Below, piece after piece: positions 38,801-51,226 of a stretch of DNA of 64,000 nt. Every line of letters begins with the position of its first letter. Position 1 is the first letter of the stretch. The notes beneath the pieces were generated by a model. It was not told the origin of the DNA and did not search any database. It saw only the letters and a program-made list of their open reading frames with translations. Position numbers and translations under genes: made by a program. Source of the DNA: Strix aluco (taxonomy: Eukaryota; Chordata; Aves; Strigiformes; Strigidae); assembly GCF_031877795.1 (NCBI RefSeq), contig NC_133935.1:87612748-87676747 (forward strand), read 5' to 3'.

Positions 38801-41800
38801 AGAATACTCAAAGGTAGGAAAAAGATGAGCTCATTCCTATGTAACTCATTAACTTCACCAGAACTAAACACTGATGTTTTGAGGACTTTGGGTTGTTCAA
38901 GCTAATGAAAGCCTAACTCATATTTATTTCAGTCTATTTTCCCACTGAAAATGGGCTTTTTTAAGAAATTACTGATAAAGCTAATGTTCTACTACTTTAT
39001 TTTCAGCTACTGTCCAGATTATTTTCACATAGAGAGCCAGGAAAGCTATTAAACCCAAAAGCTGCATTTATTGATGTGAAAGAAAAATCGTCCCCGTTAA
39101 TGACTAATTAGGATTTTAAATGTTCAGTCTTAGACCCACTCACTGTGTTCCTCTGAGGTGGTAGTGTTCATACTGTAAGGGAGGTCACTAATCTCTCACG
39201 TGAATATATTTGTGCTCAGCTTTGTGCAAAATGGTCCTTTGTTGCCAGTTTGTTTGTTGGTTGTTTTTTTTTTTAAACACCGCAGGTCTTTGGGGAAAAT
39301 CAAAAGAGAAATGACCTTGCTTTCCGAAATCCTGTGTTGACTGACTAAGATTTCAGTGCTTAACACTGGATTGCCATCGCTTTGTATCTGTGCTGAAAAT
39401 CTTGTTGTATGGGTCTAGTTGGTTTTCAATCTCTGCTGTGAATCTGGTTTTGTTTCAGGCAGGACTCCTTTTGTTTAATCGTGGTTCTGGAGTCCGGTAG
39501 AAACTTTCTCATTATATTTGGGCTGAATAGACACCTTGTGTTCCCAGGCAGTTTAGAAACTTCTCCCCCTTGATTTCTCATGGATAGATGATACTGTTTG
39601 GACACAACTTTAAATACCCAGCACAGGCAACTCTCTGTCTCTTGTGTAACATGAGAGAGTGGGACTTAATACCCCGAGCGCGCTGTGGAATCAAAAATGA
39701 TAAGAGAGCCGGAACCATGATGATTTGTCCTTTGGAGGATTGACTTGAGGAGAGACATCAAGTCTCTTCCTTTTCTCTGGCGTTGCTTCACTCATTTCTG
39801 AAGCTGTGAGGAGTGCATCCTTGAATACAGAATAATTACAGCTTCAGACCAGTTCACCGAAGCAAAAAATGTCAGAAAATCCGAATGGATCTTCCAGGAC
39901 AGAAGCAGGTACGTCGTGTTGCTTTTGTAGTTGGAAGCAACACTTCTGAAATTTCTTATAACTGCTGGGAGGCTTGCACAAGCATTCAGATTGGTCTGCT
40001 CCAGGTCAGGCTTTGTAATAACAAAACAGTTATGCTGTGGTTTTTCTTGTTAATAGAAATAATTTTGGGTGGTAAAGGCAAGGTCTAGGTCATAAAGGCT
40101 TGTTTTGGGATAAATAATCTTTGCTTGAGGTGGGTGGAAACCAGCATTTGTTTTTTATCTGCACTGTGACAATGGTTCTGCTTTGTCAGTGTTTATAGAC
40201 ATCCAGGGCTTCATAAGCTTTGTTGCTTTTATTTGTCCTTCTAAATTAAGTTTATTTCTTGCCCTTCACATGACTGCAGCGCTCTTTTTGTCCGTGGCTG
40301 GGGAGTTTTAACCATTTGGACATGGGCTACGTGTGGGTTTTGTGTCAGACAGGTGAAATGGGCTGTATAAAAGATAATTCTTGCTGTTATTTCCAAGCTG
40401 TAAAGGGAGGCTTTAGCAATCTGAGCTTGAGGCTTGAAACCAGGTGGGTTTGCCAGAACAGTGAAGGTCATTTTCAAGTTAACTGACGTTCTGAAATCTA
40501 GTTTATGTGCAGGTCTTGTACCTCAGACCCGTGGTTTGAAAGGCATAGAGCACACTGCAGTGCACTGAGGTATTTTGGATGGGCTCCTTTTTTCTAAGAC
40601 AATCTGTGGAGTAGCAAGAAGGCACTTGCTTTGCAGCCTAATAAAAATGATATAGGGTAGGATGTTGAAGAATTTGGGAACTCTGCTTGCTCTGAATGCT
40701 GAAAATTAATTGGCCTCCCTCTTCAGGAAGTATATTTAAGAGGAAAGGATAGGAATAAATAAAAACAGAGTTGAAAGCTCACAATTTCTCTGTGTCTGTC
40801 CTGCGACCGTAATGTGTCCGTTGACTGTCTACAGGGAGAATCTTGTCCGAACAGAATGTCTGTCAGGAAGCGCGTGATCACCGCTTATATTGGGAAGAAA
40901 TCTCAGCCTCCAGCGTTCGCGTGGCGGCTCCTCTAAACACATGTCAGCTTGAGAGTTTCCATAAGCTAATTTTGCAGTAATTTTTTTTGTGTGGTGGTTA
41001 CAGGAATGTGGATTGGAGCCCTTCCCCCTTCTCCCCCATCTTCCCTTGTTTAAGCTAATGGAGCATTCAGCAGATGGTTTTAGAGGATTTAGAATTGCTT
41101 AACTGGCTGGATTTGCTAAAGGTCCTGCACTCCGTTGTTAGCCCTCTTAGCTGAACAGCTGGAGAGGGACCAGTCTGGAATATCTAAATTGTTGGAAAAT
41201 TCAAAGGGTTTTTCTTTTTTTATGAATCAAAATCTATGACTTCAGAGGTGGAGCCTAGTAAGGGAGAAGGAGGAAAAGAAAGGAGAAGCAATTTTATTTT
41301 TTGAGAGAGCTTAGATTCATTAGAGCGTGGCTTCAGGAGCTGCAGGCAGAACTCAGTTACAGCTGCAGTGCCTGACACAGGAGGAATTTTGTTGATCATC
41401 TTTGCCTTTCCCTGCCAGCACAGGATTGATCTTTTTTTTTTTTTTTTTTTTTTTTCCCCCCCTCCTCTGCTATCTTCTTTCTAGCTGTAAATTTCCCAAA
41501 GCATGAGGCTTCCATTACTTCCCATGGGAGGCTATTTCATATCAAGATGTTCCTACTGATACTCGTCTTAGCTTCTCTCTCTTACTCCATACACCCTTTT
41601 GTTTCACACTGGAAAGCTTCTCTCTTCTTCGTGTTTATGCATCTCGAGTATCTGTATGCAATCAGACTTCCATCCTTGTCATCGCTTCCTTAGCACTGTT
41701 AATCTCTGCTCTGGTTGTTTGTCAGTTGTTCCAACAGACCTCTCAGTTTTCTTGCTACCTAAGCTTTGTCTTCAGGCTTAAGATTTAATTAGTCCAGTTT

Positions 41801-44800
41801 CTCCGTAGCAATTATGTGTGCTTCAAGCTGGTATCCATGCTGTTCTGCTGTTCTGTCAGTTATCCATTCCTTTAACTAGCCATATAAGCAAATTGTAGGA
41901 ATTAGAATTTAATTGTCAGATAAAGTAAGAAAACCTGGAGCATTTTAATCGGTAAGATTAAACATACATGTTTAGCTTAGTATTTGAAAAGACATAGTCT
42001 GAGATACAGTGCCCCTGTGCTCTGCTTCGGCTGTAACTTACACAAATTTAAAAATTCAGGTAAATTAAATCTTTTGGTTTAAGAGGCTTTGCGACTGTAG
42101 CAGGCTTCAAAGAACAGCAGACGAGGTGATAAATCCACAAAACTGCTTCCTTCCCCCAGCAAGAACAGAAAACACAAAGTGATGCACATTTGAGGCTAAA
42201 AGCAACTAAATCTTCCTTCTCCACTTTAATTGTATCTGGACAAGATCTCTCTCTATAACTGGTATTACTTTTCACAAAGTCTTCAGGTTTGCTGCTCCCA
42301 TCCTTCAGCACAAGCTTAGTGCCCAGAAATCCTGCCTTGGAGAAGAGTAGCTGGGACTAAGCCCATTACCTGGTATTTGCAAAAGCTGGGAATTTAATTA
42401 AAAATTTACATTGTCCTCTTCTGTTTTGTTTTTGAAGATTACAGATATAAAAAGGATGAGCTGTTTAAAAGGCTGAAAGTGACTACTTTTGCCCAGCTGG
42501 TATGTATAGTTCCCTCTCTGGCCTCTGAAAGTTGTTATCTTTTATGAACAGCACTTTTGCTTTGTCTAAAGCTTTCTATGATGTAGCCTTAGTCTGTAAT
42601 TCTTCTGTACTGGCTTCTTCCTGCCCTCACAGATTTCCCTTAATTAAAGCAAACCATTCAGGCCAATGATTTCAGAGTAGTCAAATGCTTTTAGTTGCAA
42701 ATTGAAGTTTGTAGTGACCCTGTCTTTGAAATTTTCTCCCTATTTTTTTGTCTGTTGCCTTAAGAGGATCTTCAAGCCTCTTATGACAGAAAAGGGCTGT
42801 GTAAAGTAGCATTCAAATCTGATCTCATCGAGTTTTGTGTCAAGTAGTCACAGCCTGAAGCCCTCCCTAATAGCAGGTTTAACTGCAGAAAATGGGAAAG
42901 TTGTGACTTCAAGGCTTTCTGGATATTTTTTTAAATTAAAAGTAATGAATCAAAATATTTAAAAATGGAAAAATTGATCTGTAAATAAATAGCTGTGTGT
43001 TGCTTAAATGTTGGTTCAAGAAAACTAGTGAAAACTAGAAAAAGACAAGCTGTCTTCAAAGGAGGGAAGGAAAGGGAAGGTTAAACCTGCAGATATTGGA
43101 GTGGGTTTCTGCAGACTCAGATCTTTAGTTCCCCTGGATTGTTAAGACCAGTCCTGTGACTCTCACTGGTGTGATGAACTGATTTAGTACGTGAATATCC
43201 CAGCTCTGCGCTCACAGACCAGTTAACCATGTGTGATTTTAGCCAGTGTAGTGTATCCTCTGAAATGTTTCAGTGACTGAACTTCATAAAGGTCAGAAAA
43301 TATTCTGGTATTTGATATTGTCAGCATGGCACATCTGTTTTTTCTTTATTCTAAGGTTGAGCTTTTTTTTTTTTTTTGCTACAATTTCTGCTTAATAAAG
43401 GACACGCTTGCCATACAGGCATCATATATGCACTTGTATGTGACCTTGAAGTCCAGCAGAAGTTGCATTGAGTTAAATGTGTTTTGGGTTGAGGATTGTT
43501 TTTCCTTAAGCTGATCCCTGCTGTCTTTCATTGACACTGGTTCATGCGTATCAAGGTATAGTTGCTTGCTTTTGTTTCCTGCAGGTCATCCAGGTTGCCT
43601 CTCTATCTGATGAAACCTTAGAAGTGACAAATGAGGAGATCCACAAGCTGGAAGGTAACAGTATTTACTGTAAGCACAAAGAGAAGGAGCTGTAGATCAC
43701 TGTCGTATGGTGAACTGTGTCCTGACAGACAGAGCTGACTATTCAGCAAGTCTTTTAATCAGGAGGGAAAAATAACCTGTGGCCTGCAGGCATTCCACTT
43801 TGGGACCAGAAACACTCCTAAAACAGAAAGGCTTGCAGATAAGAAAGGCCTCTTGCTGCTGAGTTTATTGTAGTAAGTCAGTAGATATCAAGAATTATGT
43901 TTTTCTTGAATTCATAAAATGAGATTTTGAGCCCTTAAAAATAATATGGCTCTTTATTATTTTTAATATGAGGCTCTCAGTAAGTCATCCTTATAAGAGG
44001 ATGAAGGTAAGGCTGTCTTTGAGACACACATTCTTCTAAGAATAGAAACTGGGCTTAAAACCTGCTTGTTTGTTTTCTGCAGCGTTTTAACTCTTTGTAC
44101 CCTGTTCTCTCCCCAGATGGTGATTCTGCTGCTCCAGATGCAGATGCTGAAGTCACAGCAGGGACAAACGGGAAAGGAAGCCCCGATGGGACACCTAGTC
44201 CAGTCCTGTTCATAAACAACACAGGAGCTGGGGAATCCTATCGGTCCACTCTGCAGAGGTGCCTGATAATAATACTCAATTTTCTCCCTGTCTTAGCAAG
44301 ACAATTATTTTTATCCAGCCAGTTATTTTAAATTGCTGCTAAGTGGCTTTATACTGTATTTCTCATTCAAGCCTGATTCTGCAGGTCCAAGGATGCGAGC
44401 GAGAGAGAGGGTTGGCAGGTTTTCCTGTCTGAATGAGTTTGGTTTGAGGCTGTAACCCAACACTGTGGCCACCAGATGATTGTCTAAATGGCTGACGAGG
44501 GAATATGTCTGTGCAATTCAATCCAGCTCCCTGAGTTCAAGAATCCATGTTATGAACTGCTCTGGGAAACTAATGTGCTTTACTGATGATCTTAATGGAT
44601 TGTCCCATGATTGAGAATAAGAGTCCAATTTCCAAACCCACTACATCGCCAGTCAAGGTCAGAGATATGAGGAAGACACTAAGAGGAAGCTTTGTCTCAG
44701 CCCTTCCCTTGCTGTACCTGTGCAAATGTTAACAGAAGACTTGAGACACAAGCCTGACAAGCTTGACGATCGTGTATCAAAGCTTTCAGTTTAGTGACCA

Positions 44801-47443
44801 CTGAGAGTATCTGGAGGTTTCAGTTCATGTCCTGTATCCAATTTAGTGATGAAATGGAAATCCTCTGCGTAGCACTGACAGTTATTTACTGTGTCTAACT
44901 TGCTGAGATATCGATGTTGGCAGCTTCTTAGAATTATTCTCCCTCACCTCAGAGTCACTTAAGACATTGAATAAAACTCCTGGACTTGACTGATCCAAAA
45001 GAGTACAGTATGTTCACGTAGCAAAGCTGTGCTCTGTTTATTTTTTAAACTGATAAAAATTAAATCAGTCTTTTACAACGTACTGGAAAGCCTGAAATAG
45101 AGTCTCTCTATTTTTATGTGGTGTCTGGCTGGACTGGAACATAAATGGGCTATTGAAACATTTGGTGGAAAATCACTCTGACCTTTTCTTTTTTTGTGCC
45201 ATAACCTCCTCTTTCCTCTTGTAGTGTGATAAGTGGCGTTGGTGAACTGGATATAGAAAAGGACACTCCAAAAAAAGTGGACACTCAGACTAAAGACATG
45301 CCTTATCCCGACTGCCCCTTCCTGCTTTTGGATGTACGAGACCGGGATGCGTACGACCAGTGTCACATTATTGGAGGTGAGGAGGCCAGAATCCCACAGC
45401 AGCCCAGTGTCAACTGGGATCATATATTCAGCTTTTTGTGTTGTTTTCTGGCTGGCTTCATTTTTTCCCCCATGCTGGGACACCGCTTGGGTGCAGAATG
45501 CTCTCAGCACTCATCCTGTACACCCATCTTTCCTGGAAGATAGATGAGGGGAGCAAGCTAATGTTAATCCCTTATTCAGTGGGTTTTCAGGTCTGTTGCA
45601 CTCTAACAAGTCTGTGTCAGTTGTATTCCAGGTAGGTGTTTAGCTGCTGTATGAATTTTCTCTCTTTTTTTTTTTTTTTTTTCTTTCTCCTCTGCAGCTT
45701 ATTCCTACCCTATTGCAACGCTGTCTAGAACCATGAACCCATATACAAATAGTATTCTGGAATATGTATCCTTTACGTATAAAGTGCTGGAATGGGGGGA
45801 TGTTGGTGGGGGCTTCCAAAAACAATCAGAGCAAAAATAATTAGAGCTGTGACCAGGACAACGTTTAACCACCAAAATCTGGGGATTTCAAGAGGGTGGG
45901 AGGGGAGGTCCTTTACACTGGCTGTGACTGCCTGGTGTGGCTCCACTGCCACCATCAGATGCTGGATTCTAGTTCCTCAAGGCTGTCAACACCTCTTGAC
46001 TCCAGCGGGAGCTGCCTGAATTTGGCTTTTCTTGGGATTTTGGCTGCTGAAGGCAAAGCCGTATTACTTGGACACCCGTCCCCTGCTGTTGCTGGAGCAC
46101 TGGGCTTCTTGAGGGATGCATTGATCAAATCCTTTCACTTCCTCTCAGCACCTTGATGAGGATTGGCTTTTCTCTGGAGGAGAGAAAGAGGATTATTAGC
46201 TAAGATTAGGCTGATAATTTCCCAGATTGTTAGATTGTGAGGCCTGCAGGGAAGAGGGGAGGTTGTACACGAAGGTGCTTCTTGCTATTGCCTGTTACTA
46301 ACCAATCACAAGTTAATCCTTAGCTCTTTTACCTATCAGAAAAATGCACATGGAAAAATTATCATTTTGTATGACAATGATGAGAGGTTAGCGAGCCAGG
46401 CTGCGACAACCATGTGTGAGAGGGGCTTTGAGAATTTGTTCATGTTATCTGGAGGTAAGTGGGGATGGGCAGGACTCCCTGAGATCTCGGGTGGGTAGGT
46501 CGAGAGCGGAGAGCAAGGGTTGAGTGAGCTGGAGATTGAAAAAAGCTGGATATTCAGCTCTGTTGAGTGTTTTATTTGTGACTGGTAAAATTTGTGATCT
46601 ATACGTCTACAGGCCTGAAGGTCCTTGCACAGAAGATCCCAGAAGGTCTGATCACCGGCTCATTCCCCGTGTCCTGCCAGGTGGCAGCTCCCACTGGATC
46701 TGCCCGTAAAAAGGCCTCTCCCAAAGTGCCACCTGCACGTGCTGAAAATAAATGGAGATTTTCTGCAGATGATCTACAAAAGATAAAGTACTACCTGGAA
46801 GAGGAACGCATTCCTTCAGACACTGCCAGTAAGACTCCAGGACAAATGCTGCAGCCACTTTCTTTAGCTCTTGAGCCTGCCCTGCAGCAGTTCTCTGCTT
46901 TTCTATATTCTTTCCATGACACTGCTGGGAGAGGGAGAGTTTTTTTCTAAACTGACTGTGAAGATCCATCAAAACCTGTGCTATGCCAGTCCCAGAGGAC
47001 TTAAATCTTATATAGCTACATGAGGGCAAAATCCTGGGCCTGCTGACGGTGGGCATATACCATTCTGCCCTCTATATTTAAATGTCTGTTACTGGTGATT
47101 AATAAATTTTTCAAATTCTTAGCCTGCACAGCTAGATAGAGACTGCCCAGAACCCTGCACTGAATTATTCATGGGTCTGTATATTTACAGTGAGAGCTGG
47201 AGAGCCGACGAAGACCAACAGATCATTTGTGTGTCCTTGTGCTCAGTCACTTACACAGCTTCTGATATTTGGGTGGTTTTTGTGTTGGTTTTTTTTTCCA
47301 CAGGCCGTCTCAGCCGTGGTTCTTCAGGCCGCGATTCCAAGGTGACAACCGTGAGGAGCAGCCCCAGCACCGCTGGCAACGTGGGATCCCTCACTGCCCG
47401 CTCGCTCAGCAGGAGCAGCTTCCAGAACAGGCCGTGGAAATAA
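35860..47443 (+). CDS. CEP41: centrosomal protein of 41 kDa
   Basis: Centrosome and cilium protein needed for tubulin polyglutamylation through transport of TTLL6; the human gene is a Joubert syndrome gene. Coding exons: 35860-35892, 36471-36534, 38269-38316, 42438-42499, 43585-43654, 44117-44258, 45225-45376, 45698-45765, 46340-46454, 46613-46828, 47304-47443. They join in phase to 369 aa (human 373). The N-terminus reads [21 protein letters not shown] rhodanese-like domain spans about residues 165-270 ([20 protein letters not shown] through [10 protein letters not shown] to LFMLSGGLKVL). The loop that would hold the catalytic Cys reads YDNDER, with no Cys, so it should be catalytically inactive, as in mammals. 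The C-terminus is Ser/Arg-rich and ends in the residues NRPWK. Intron 8 has U12-type splice signals, and intron 2 holds a CR1. Apparently intact. Confidence 0.97.
37125..37793 (+). repeat. CR1 LINE in CEP41 intron 2 (different subfamily)
   Basis: Sense CR1 of about 670 bp with the tail ATCCTGTGATTCTGTGAG at about 37793. Its 3' part reads CAGGTTGCCCAGAGAAGCTG and GGTCCCTTCCAACCCAAACC, typical of another CR1 subfamily from that at 17630. It appears more diverged than the young set. Confidence 0.9.
38242..38261 (+). repeat. poly(T) tract before CEP41 exon 3
   Basis: An uninterrupted T run of about 20 bases forms an extreme polypyrimidine tract immediately before the acceptor GGTTACAG of exon 3 (38269). 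Similar long T runs occur at about 13553-13574 (before COPG2 exon 11) and 41431-41453 (CEP41 intron 3). Confidence 0.8.
45766..46339 (+). other. CEP41: U12-type (minor spliceosome) intron of CEP41
   Basis: The donor is GTATCCTTT, an exact match to the GT-AG class of U12 donors, after exon 8 ending in GAATAT. Near the acceptor lies ATCCTTAGC (46315-46323), close to the U12 branch motif TCCTTRAC, about 17 bases before the CAG that ends the intron. A long polypyrimidine tract of the U2 kind is absent. The joined frame (LEY followed by KNAHGK) matches human CEP41. Confidence 0.8.
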
Positions 47444-47987
47444 GCAGCCGTGTTTTCTTCCGCTGAATACCTGAACGTCCAGGTTCTGGGAACCCCGAGC
47501 AGTGCAGCCTATTTGTCATTTTAGGAATCTGCAGAGAAAAGGAGCAGTGATATATAAATGGCAGCTCGGGTAAGGCTGGGGCAGCTGGAACAGTTGACGT
47601 TTTGTAGAAGCAGGAACGGGGTCACTTTGGCAAGGCTGACTTTTAGGTGCAGTGTCAGGACAGAGTTGATATCACTGATTTTGTAGAGGAGGGAGGATAC
47701 TGGTAGTAAAGCCTGCAACCAGTAGAAATGGTTCTGCCCAGCTTGTAGTTCAGACAAATGAACTCATGTCTGTAACAAACACTCTCCCCGTGCTGCGCCC
47801 GGAACCACGGACTGTGCGAACAGGAGAACATATGTGAAAGTAAACAGGCCAGAAGTCATCTGTGGACAAAAACCCTGGTGTTTTGTAGCAGAGATACAGA
47901 CGTTCAGCAATTTGCCAAAATGTTGAAGAGAGGATTCCGTGAGGTTTTTTTTTTAAAAAATTTATGTTAATGAACAGAAGTATTTGT

Positions 47988-47993
47988 AATAAA
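47988..47993 (+). promoter_or_regulatory. CEP41 poly(A) signal
   Basis: AATAAA 545 bp after the CEP41 stop codon, the first canonical hexamer downstream on the + strand. It predicts a 3' end near 48010. Confidence 0.6.
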
Positions 47994-48009
47994 GTTGGTT
48001 TTGGAAATA

Positions 48010-51000
48010 ATGTCCAGCGTAGCACTGTAACCTGACAGTCGTGTTTACTCATGGACAGTGTGTGAAACAATTCTGTATTTTTAAAGGTGAGCTGGAGGAG
48101 ACAATAACTGTTTTCTCGCTTCTTTTTTTCCTTTACTGCCTAAAAGGTTTGCCTTCTAACTGTGCTTTTTCTGCTTTGTTCCTTGCTGTGGCTACGGAGA
48201 ACTACTGTGTGGTGGTTTTGGTTCTAAATGAGATTAAATGAGAGAGTAAGGCTGCCAGATGCAGGTTTTTAGCTGGGTTTTAGCTGACATGTCTTAGGGC
48301 AAAATCACTTGTGCCCTTCTTCTTGGTGTGCAGGCAGAGTGTCTCTTTAGTTTGACTGTGTACCACTGGTTTGCTCCTTTTCCTACTTGCCAGAGCAGGT
48401 TGCTGGTCACTGGAGCTGCAGAAAACTCTGACATACGTGGAGGAACCAGTCACTCTTCTGCTGACAAAGCTGACTTCCCTCACCATCGTACAGGCAGCTG
48501 CAAGTCGAGGTTAGGAGACAGAACACCATTTTGCTTCATAAAATGCTTTTGTGATAGTTGGAGGCAAACTGTGTTCCTCAGTGGAGCAGCAAATAGCTCT
48601 GCAGTTCCAGTCCCTGACAGAGGCTGGAAATTTATTCCCAGTTACGCCCTTGCCAGTGTTTTTTGAGTAGCTTCTTTATGGTTAGGGTCACTGAAGGGAA
48701 ATTTTCTTCTGCCCTCTCACCAGGGTCCCTAAAATCTAGCAGGGACCATGAATCTGGTAACAGAACAGGGTGTGAAGATTTCATAGACAATAAGTATCAC
48801 AGCTTTCAGCAAATCCGTGCTTCCAGCACACCAGTATTGGCTGGGTGACCCAGAAATCATCTGAATCTACCCAGTGACAAAGCAGAGTTTCCTACTAGAG
48901 ACACTGTAGGTAGTTACGGAGAGGTCCTGCTCTCTAGCCTTTACCTAAGGTATTGCTCAGCTTTGGCTTCTTGGTCTTGTGGGTTTTGTGCATGGCTTGG
49001 TGGGTTTTGGTGTTGGGTTTTTTTTCCCCCTTTTTGAAGTAGACAAGTGATCTTCAACAGACCCCAAAATTCACCTGTGGTGCAGATCATCAGGGGATAA
49101 TTCTGGTGAAGGGGCAAGGTGAGAGAAATTGTACGTAATTTCCAGTTTGCAGTTTAAGGCTCAACATCCCTGAGTGCATTTATCAAATTTATTGTGTCTC
49201 CATGAGTCTTAAATCAGAGGAGGGCCGATATGGGGACTCATTCTGACGAGAGCTGTAACCTCAGTCCTCTCCAGAGAAGAGCGAGGTGATCAGCACAAAC
49301 CTCTGCTGCGGTGTCAGGATCCCCCAGAGGGAGAATGAGGGAGAAATCAAGGGATATAAGGCAGAGCCAGCATTTAAAATGTACCAAACAAAGTACTTCA
49401 AAGAGCTGAATGCCCCTGTGTGTTCAAATATATTTTTATATGTAACAAAATCTGATTGCAGAGAGGTAACTTAAAGCTCCCAGCTTCCCAAGGAGGTCCT
49501 TGGATGCTTTAAGTTGTACAAACCAACTCTAATTTATACACACTGCGAGTCAGGCTGGTCAGGGCTGAAGATAACGGGTCTGGTTGTGCCTTATTTCAGC
49601 CCATCCCTAGGAAGCTGGATGCATCTCACAGTCTTACTGCTCTGCTTTCTCACCTTCCTACTCGATCACATTACTGGAAGACTTCTTGTTGGTTTAGTTG
49701 TAGGTGTATTTATTTTGAATGAAGTAGCTTGTCCTCCTAGCTCAGACCAGTTGGCTTTCTGTGGAACGGCAGCATCACTTCTTAAGAAAAAAGTGTTTAT
49801 TTAAATGGTCTGAGCCTAAAGCAGGAGCTGTAGAAACCTGGTTCTTGTCTGCACTCTTCTTCACTCACAGCCTTGGGCAGCTGACTCGCCTCTGGGGGCT
49901 TTAGTGGCAACACTTTTAGGTGGCCTAATAAAATAAATAAAAGCTAAATAAAGATTTCAGAGGAGTTTGGTACTGAAGCATGGCAGAAATACCCCATTTA
50001 GCTTTGAACATACAAACGTGGCTCACGCAGCTGCATAGTCTGAGCTTGATGCCCTGAGTCTGCTGCTCCTTCCTGCTCCATACGGCACCTCCATTTTTAT
50101 GAAATAAAAACATTGAACGAAGGAGCATCTCCTGCATAATTCAGATGGTAGCTTGCCTGAAAAATTGATTTAACTGAATGTGCACAGGAGAGGTGAGAGC
50201 CAAGAGAATCATTTATTGTGTGTTTGAAAGACAGGGACCAGTACAGCACACGGGGTCCCACTGGTGTGTGAGTAGGGGGTATTTCAACTCCGTGAGCATG
50301 CAGAAATGTTGTTAAAGTTGTAAGCAAATATAAAATGCCTCTGTCTGAAAATGGAGATGAGACGTGGGGGGTCATGTGTGTCGCCTTAAGTCCTGATTTT
50401 GCTATCCAGCTGTGGGAGATGGATCTGAAATCTCTGGCTGCTCTGGGCTACGGGAAAACCTCCTGAAACAGACGGACAAAACTAGTCTGAGCTGTTTGAG
50501 ATCCTTCAAATCCAGGGCATCAAAGGGAGAACTGAATGTACTTTCCCATCGTCTTGATGGTTTTGTATGGTTTTGGACTTTTGACTTGGTGTTTTTTTGG
50601 AGAAGAGAGTCAAACTCTATGGAGTCTGGGAGTTTTAATTGTTTAATTTAATAAAAAGTGAATGCCACCGTATGGCTGAACGCTTCTTTTCAGTTTGAGT
50701 GTTGACAGCTAACAGAGAGCGTGGCATGGCACCTGCAGAAGCTGGGACTTGGCAGGAGCTTGGCTCCCTCCTCCAGCAGAGGGTGAGGAGGGACCTTTCA
50801 ACCAGCACCACAAGTGTTCAACCACGAAAATACGCAGAATAAATCGTGTTAACCCGATTGCGTCACGTCCCAGAGCCACCCCAGCAGGGCTGGGGAAAGG
50901 GGACACCCCTCCTGCTGCCACAGCGGTGTCCGAGTTCTCTGCTTTGCCCAGTAAGTGTCAAACTGAACCTTTTCCCCTTCCATCCTCTACCAGAGCAGAG

Positions 51001-51199
51001 GGAAAACAAGCACCTTCCTTTTGTGTCCCACTATTTTCATGCCCTTTTAAATCCCTTCTCGGGCCACTGGGCCAGCGCGCGCTGTTTATGTTGGCTGCCG
51101 CCCGCAGGAGCGCTAAGTCAGCCTCCAAAAAAGCTTTCTGACATGATTTAGACAAAAGAGAAAACAACAAAAGGCATTTCTCATCTTTCTTCACACTTA
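48010..51199. other. intergenic between CEP41 and CPA1, nothing recognised
   Basis: No coding exon, RNA gene or repeat family was recognised on either strand over 3.2 kb. Open frames are short and show no domain or splice context. This is the shared downstream flank of two convergent genes. Confidence 0.6.
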
Positions 51200-51205
51200 T
51201 TTATT
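51200..51205 (-). promoter_or_regulatory. CPA1 poly(A) signal
   Basis: AATAAA on the minus strand, only 21 bp beyond the CPA1 stop codon, predicting a very short 3' UTR. Confidence 0.75.
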
Positions 51206-51226
51206 GTGTTCTTTTCCTCCCCACGG

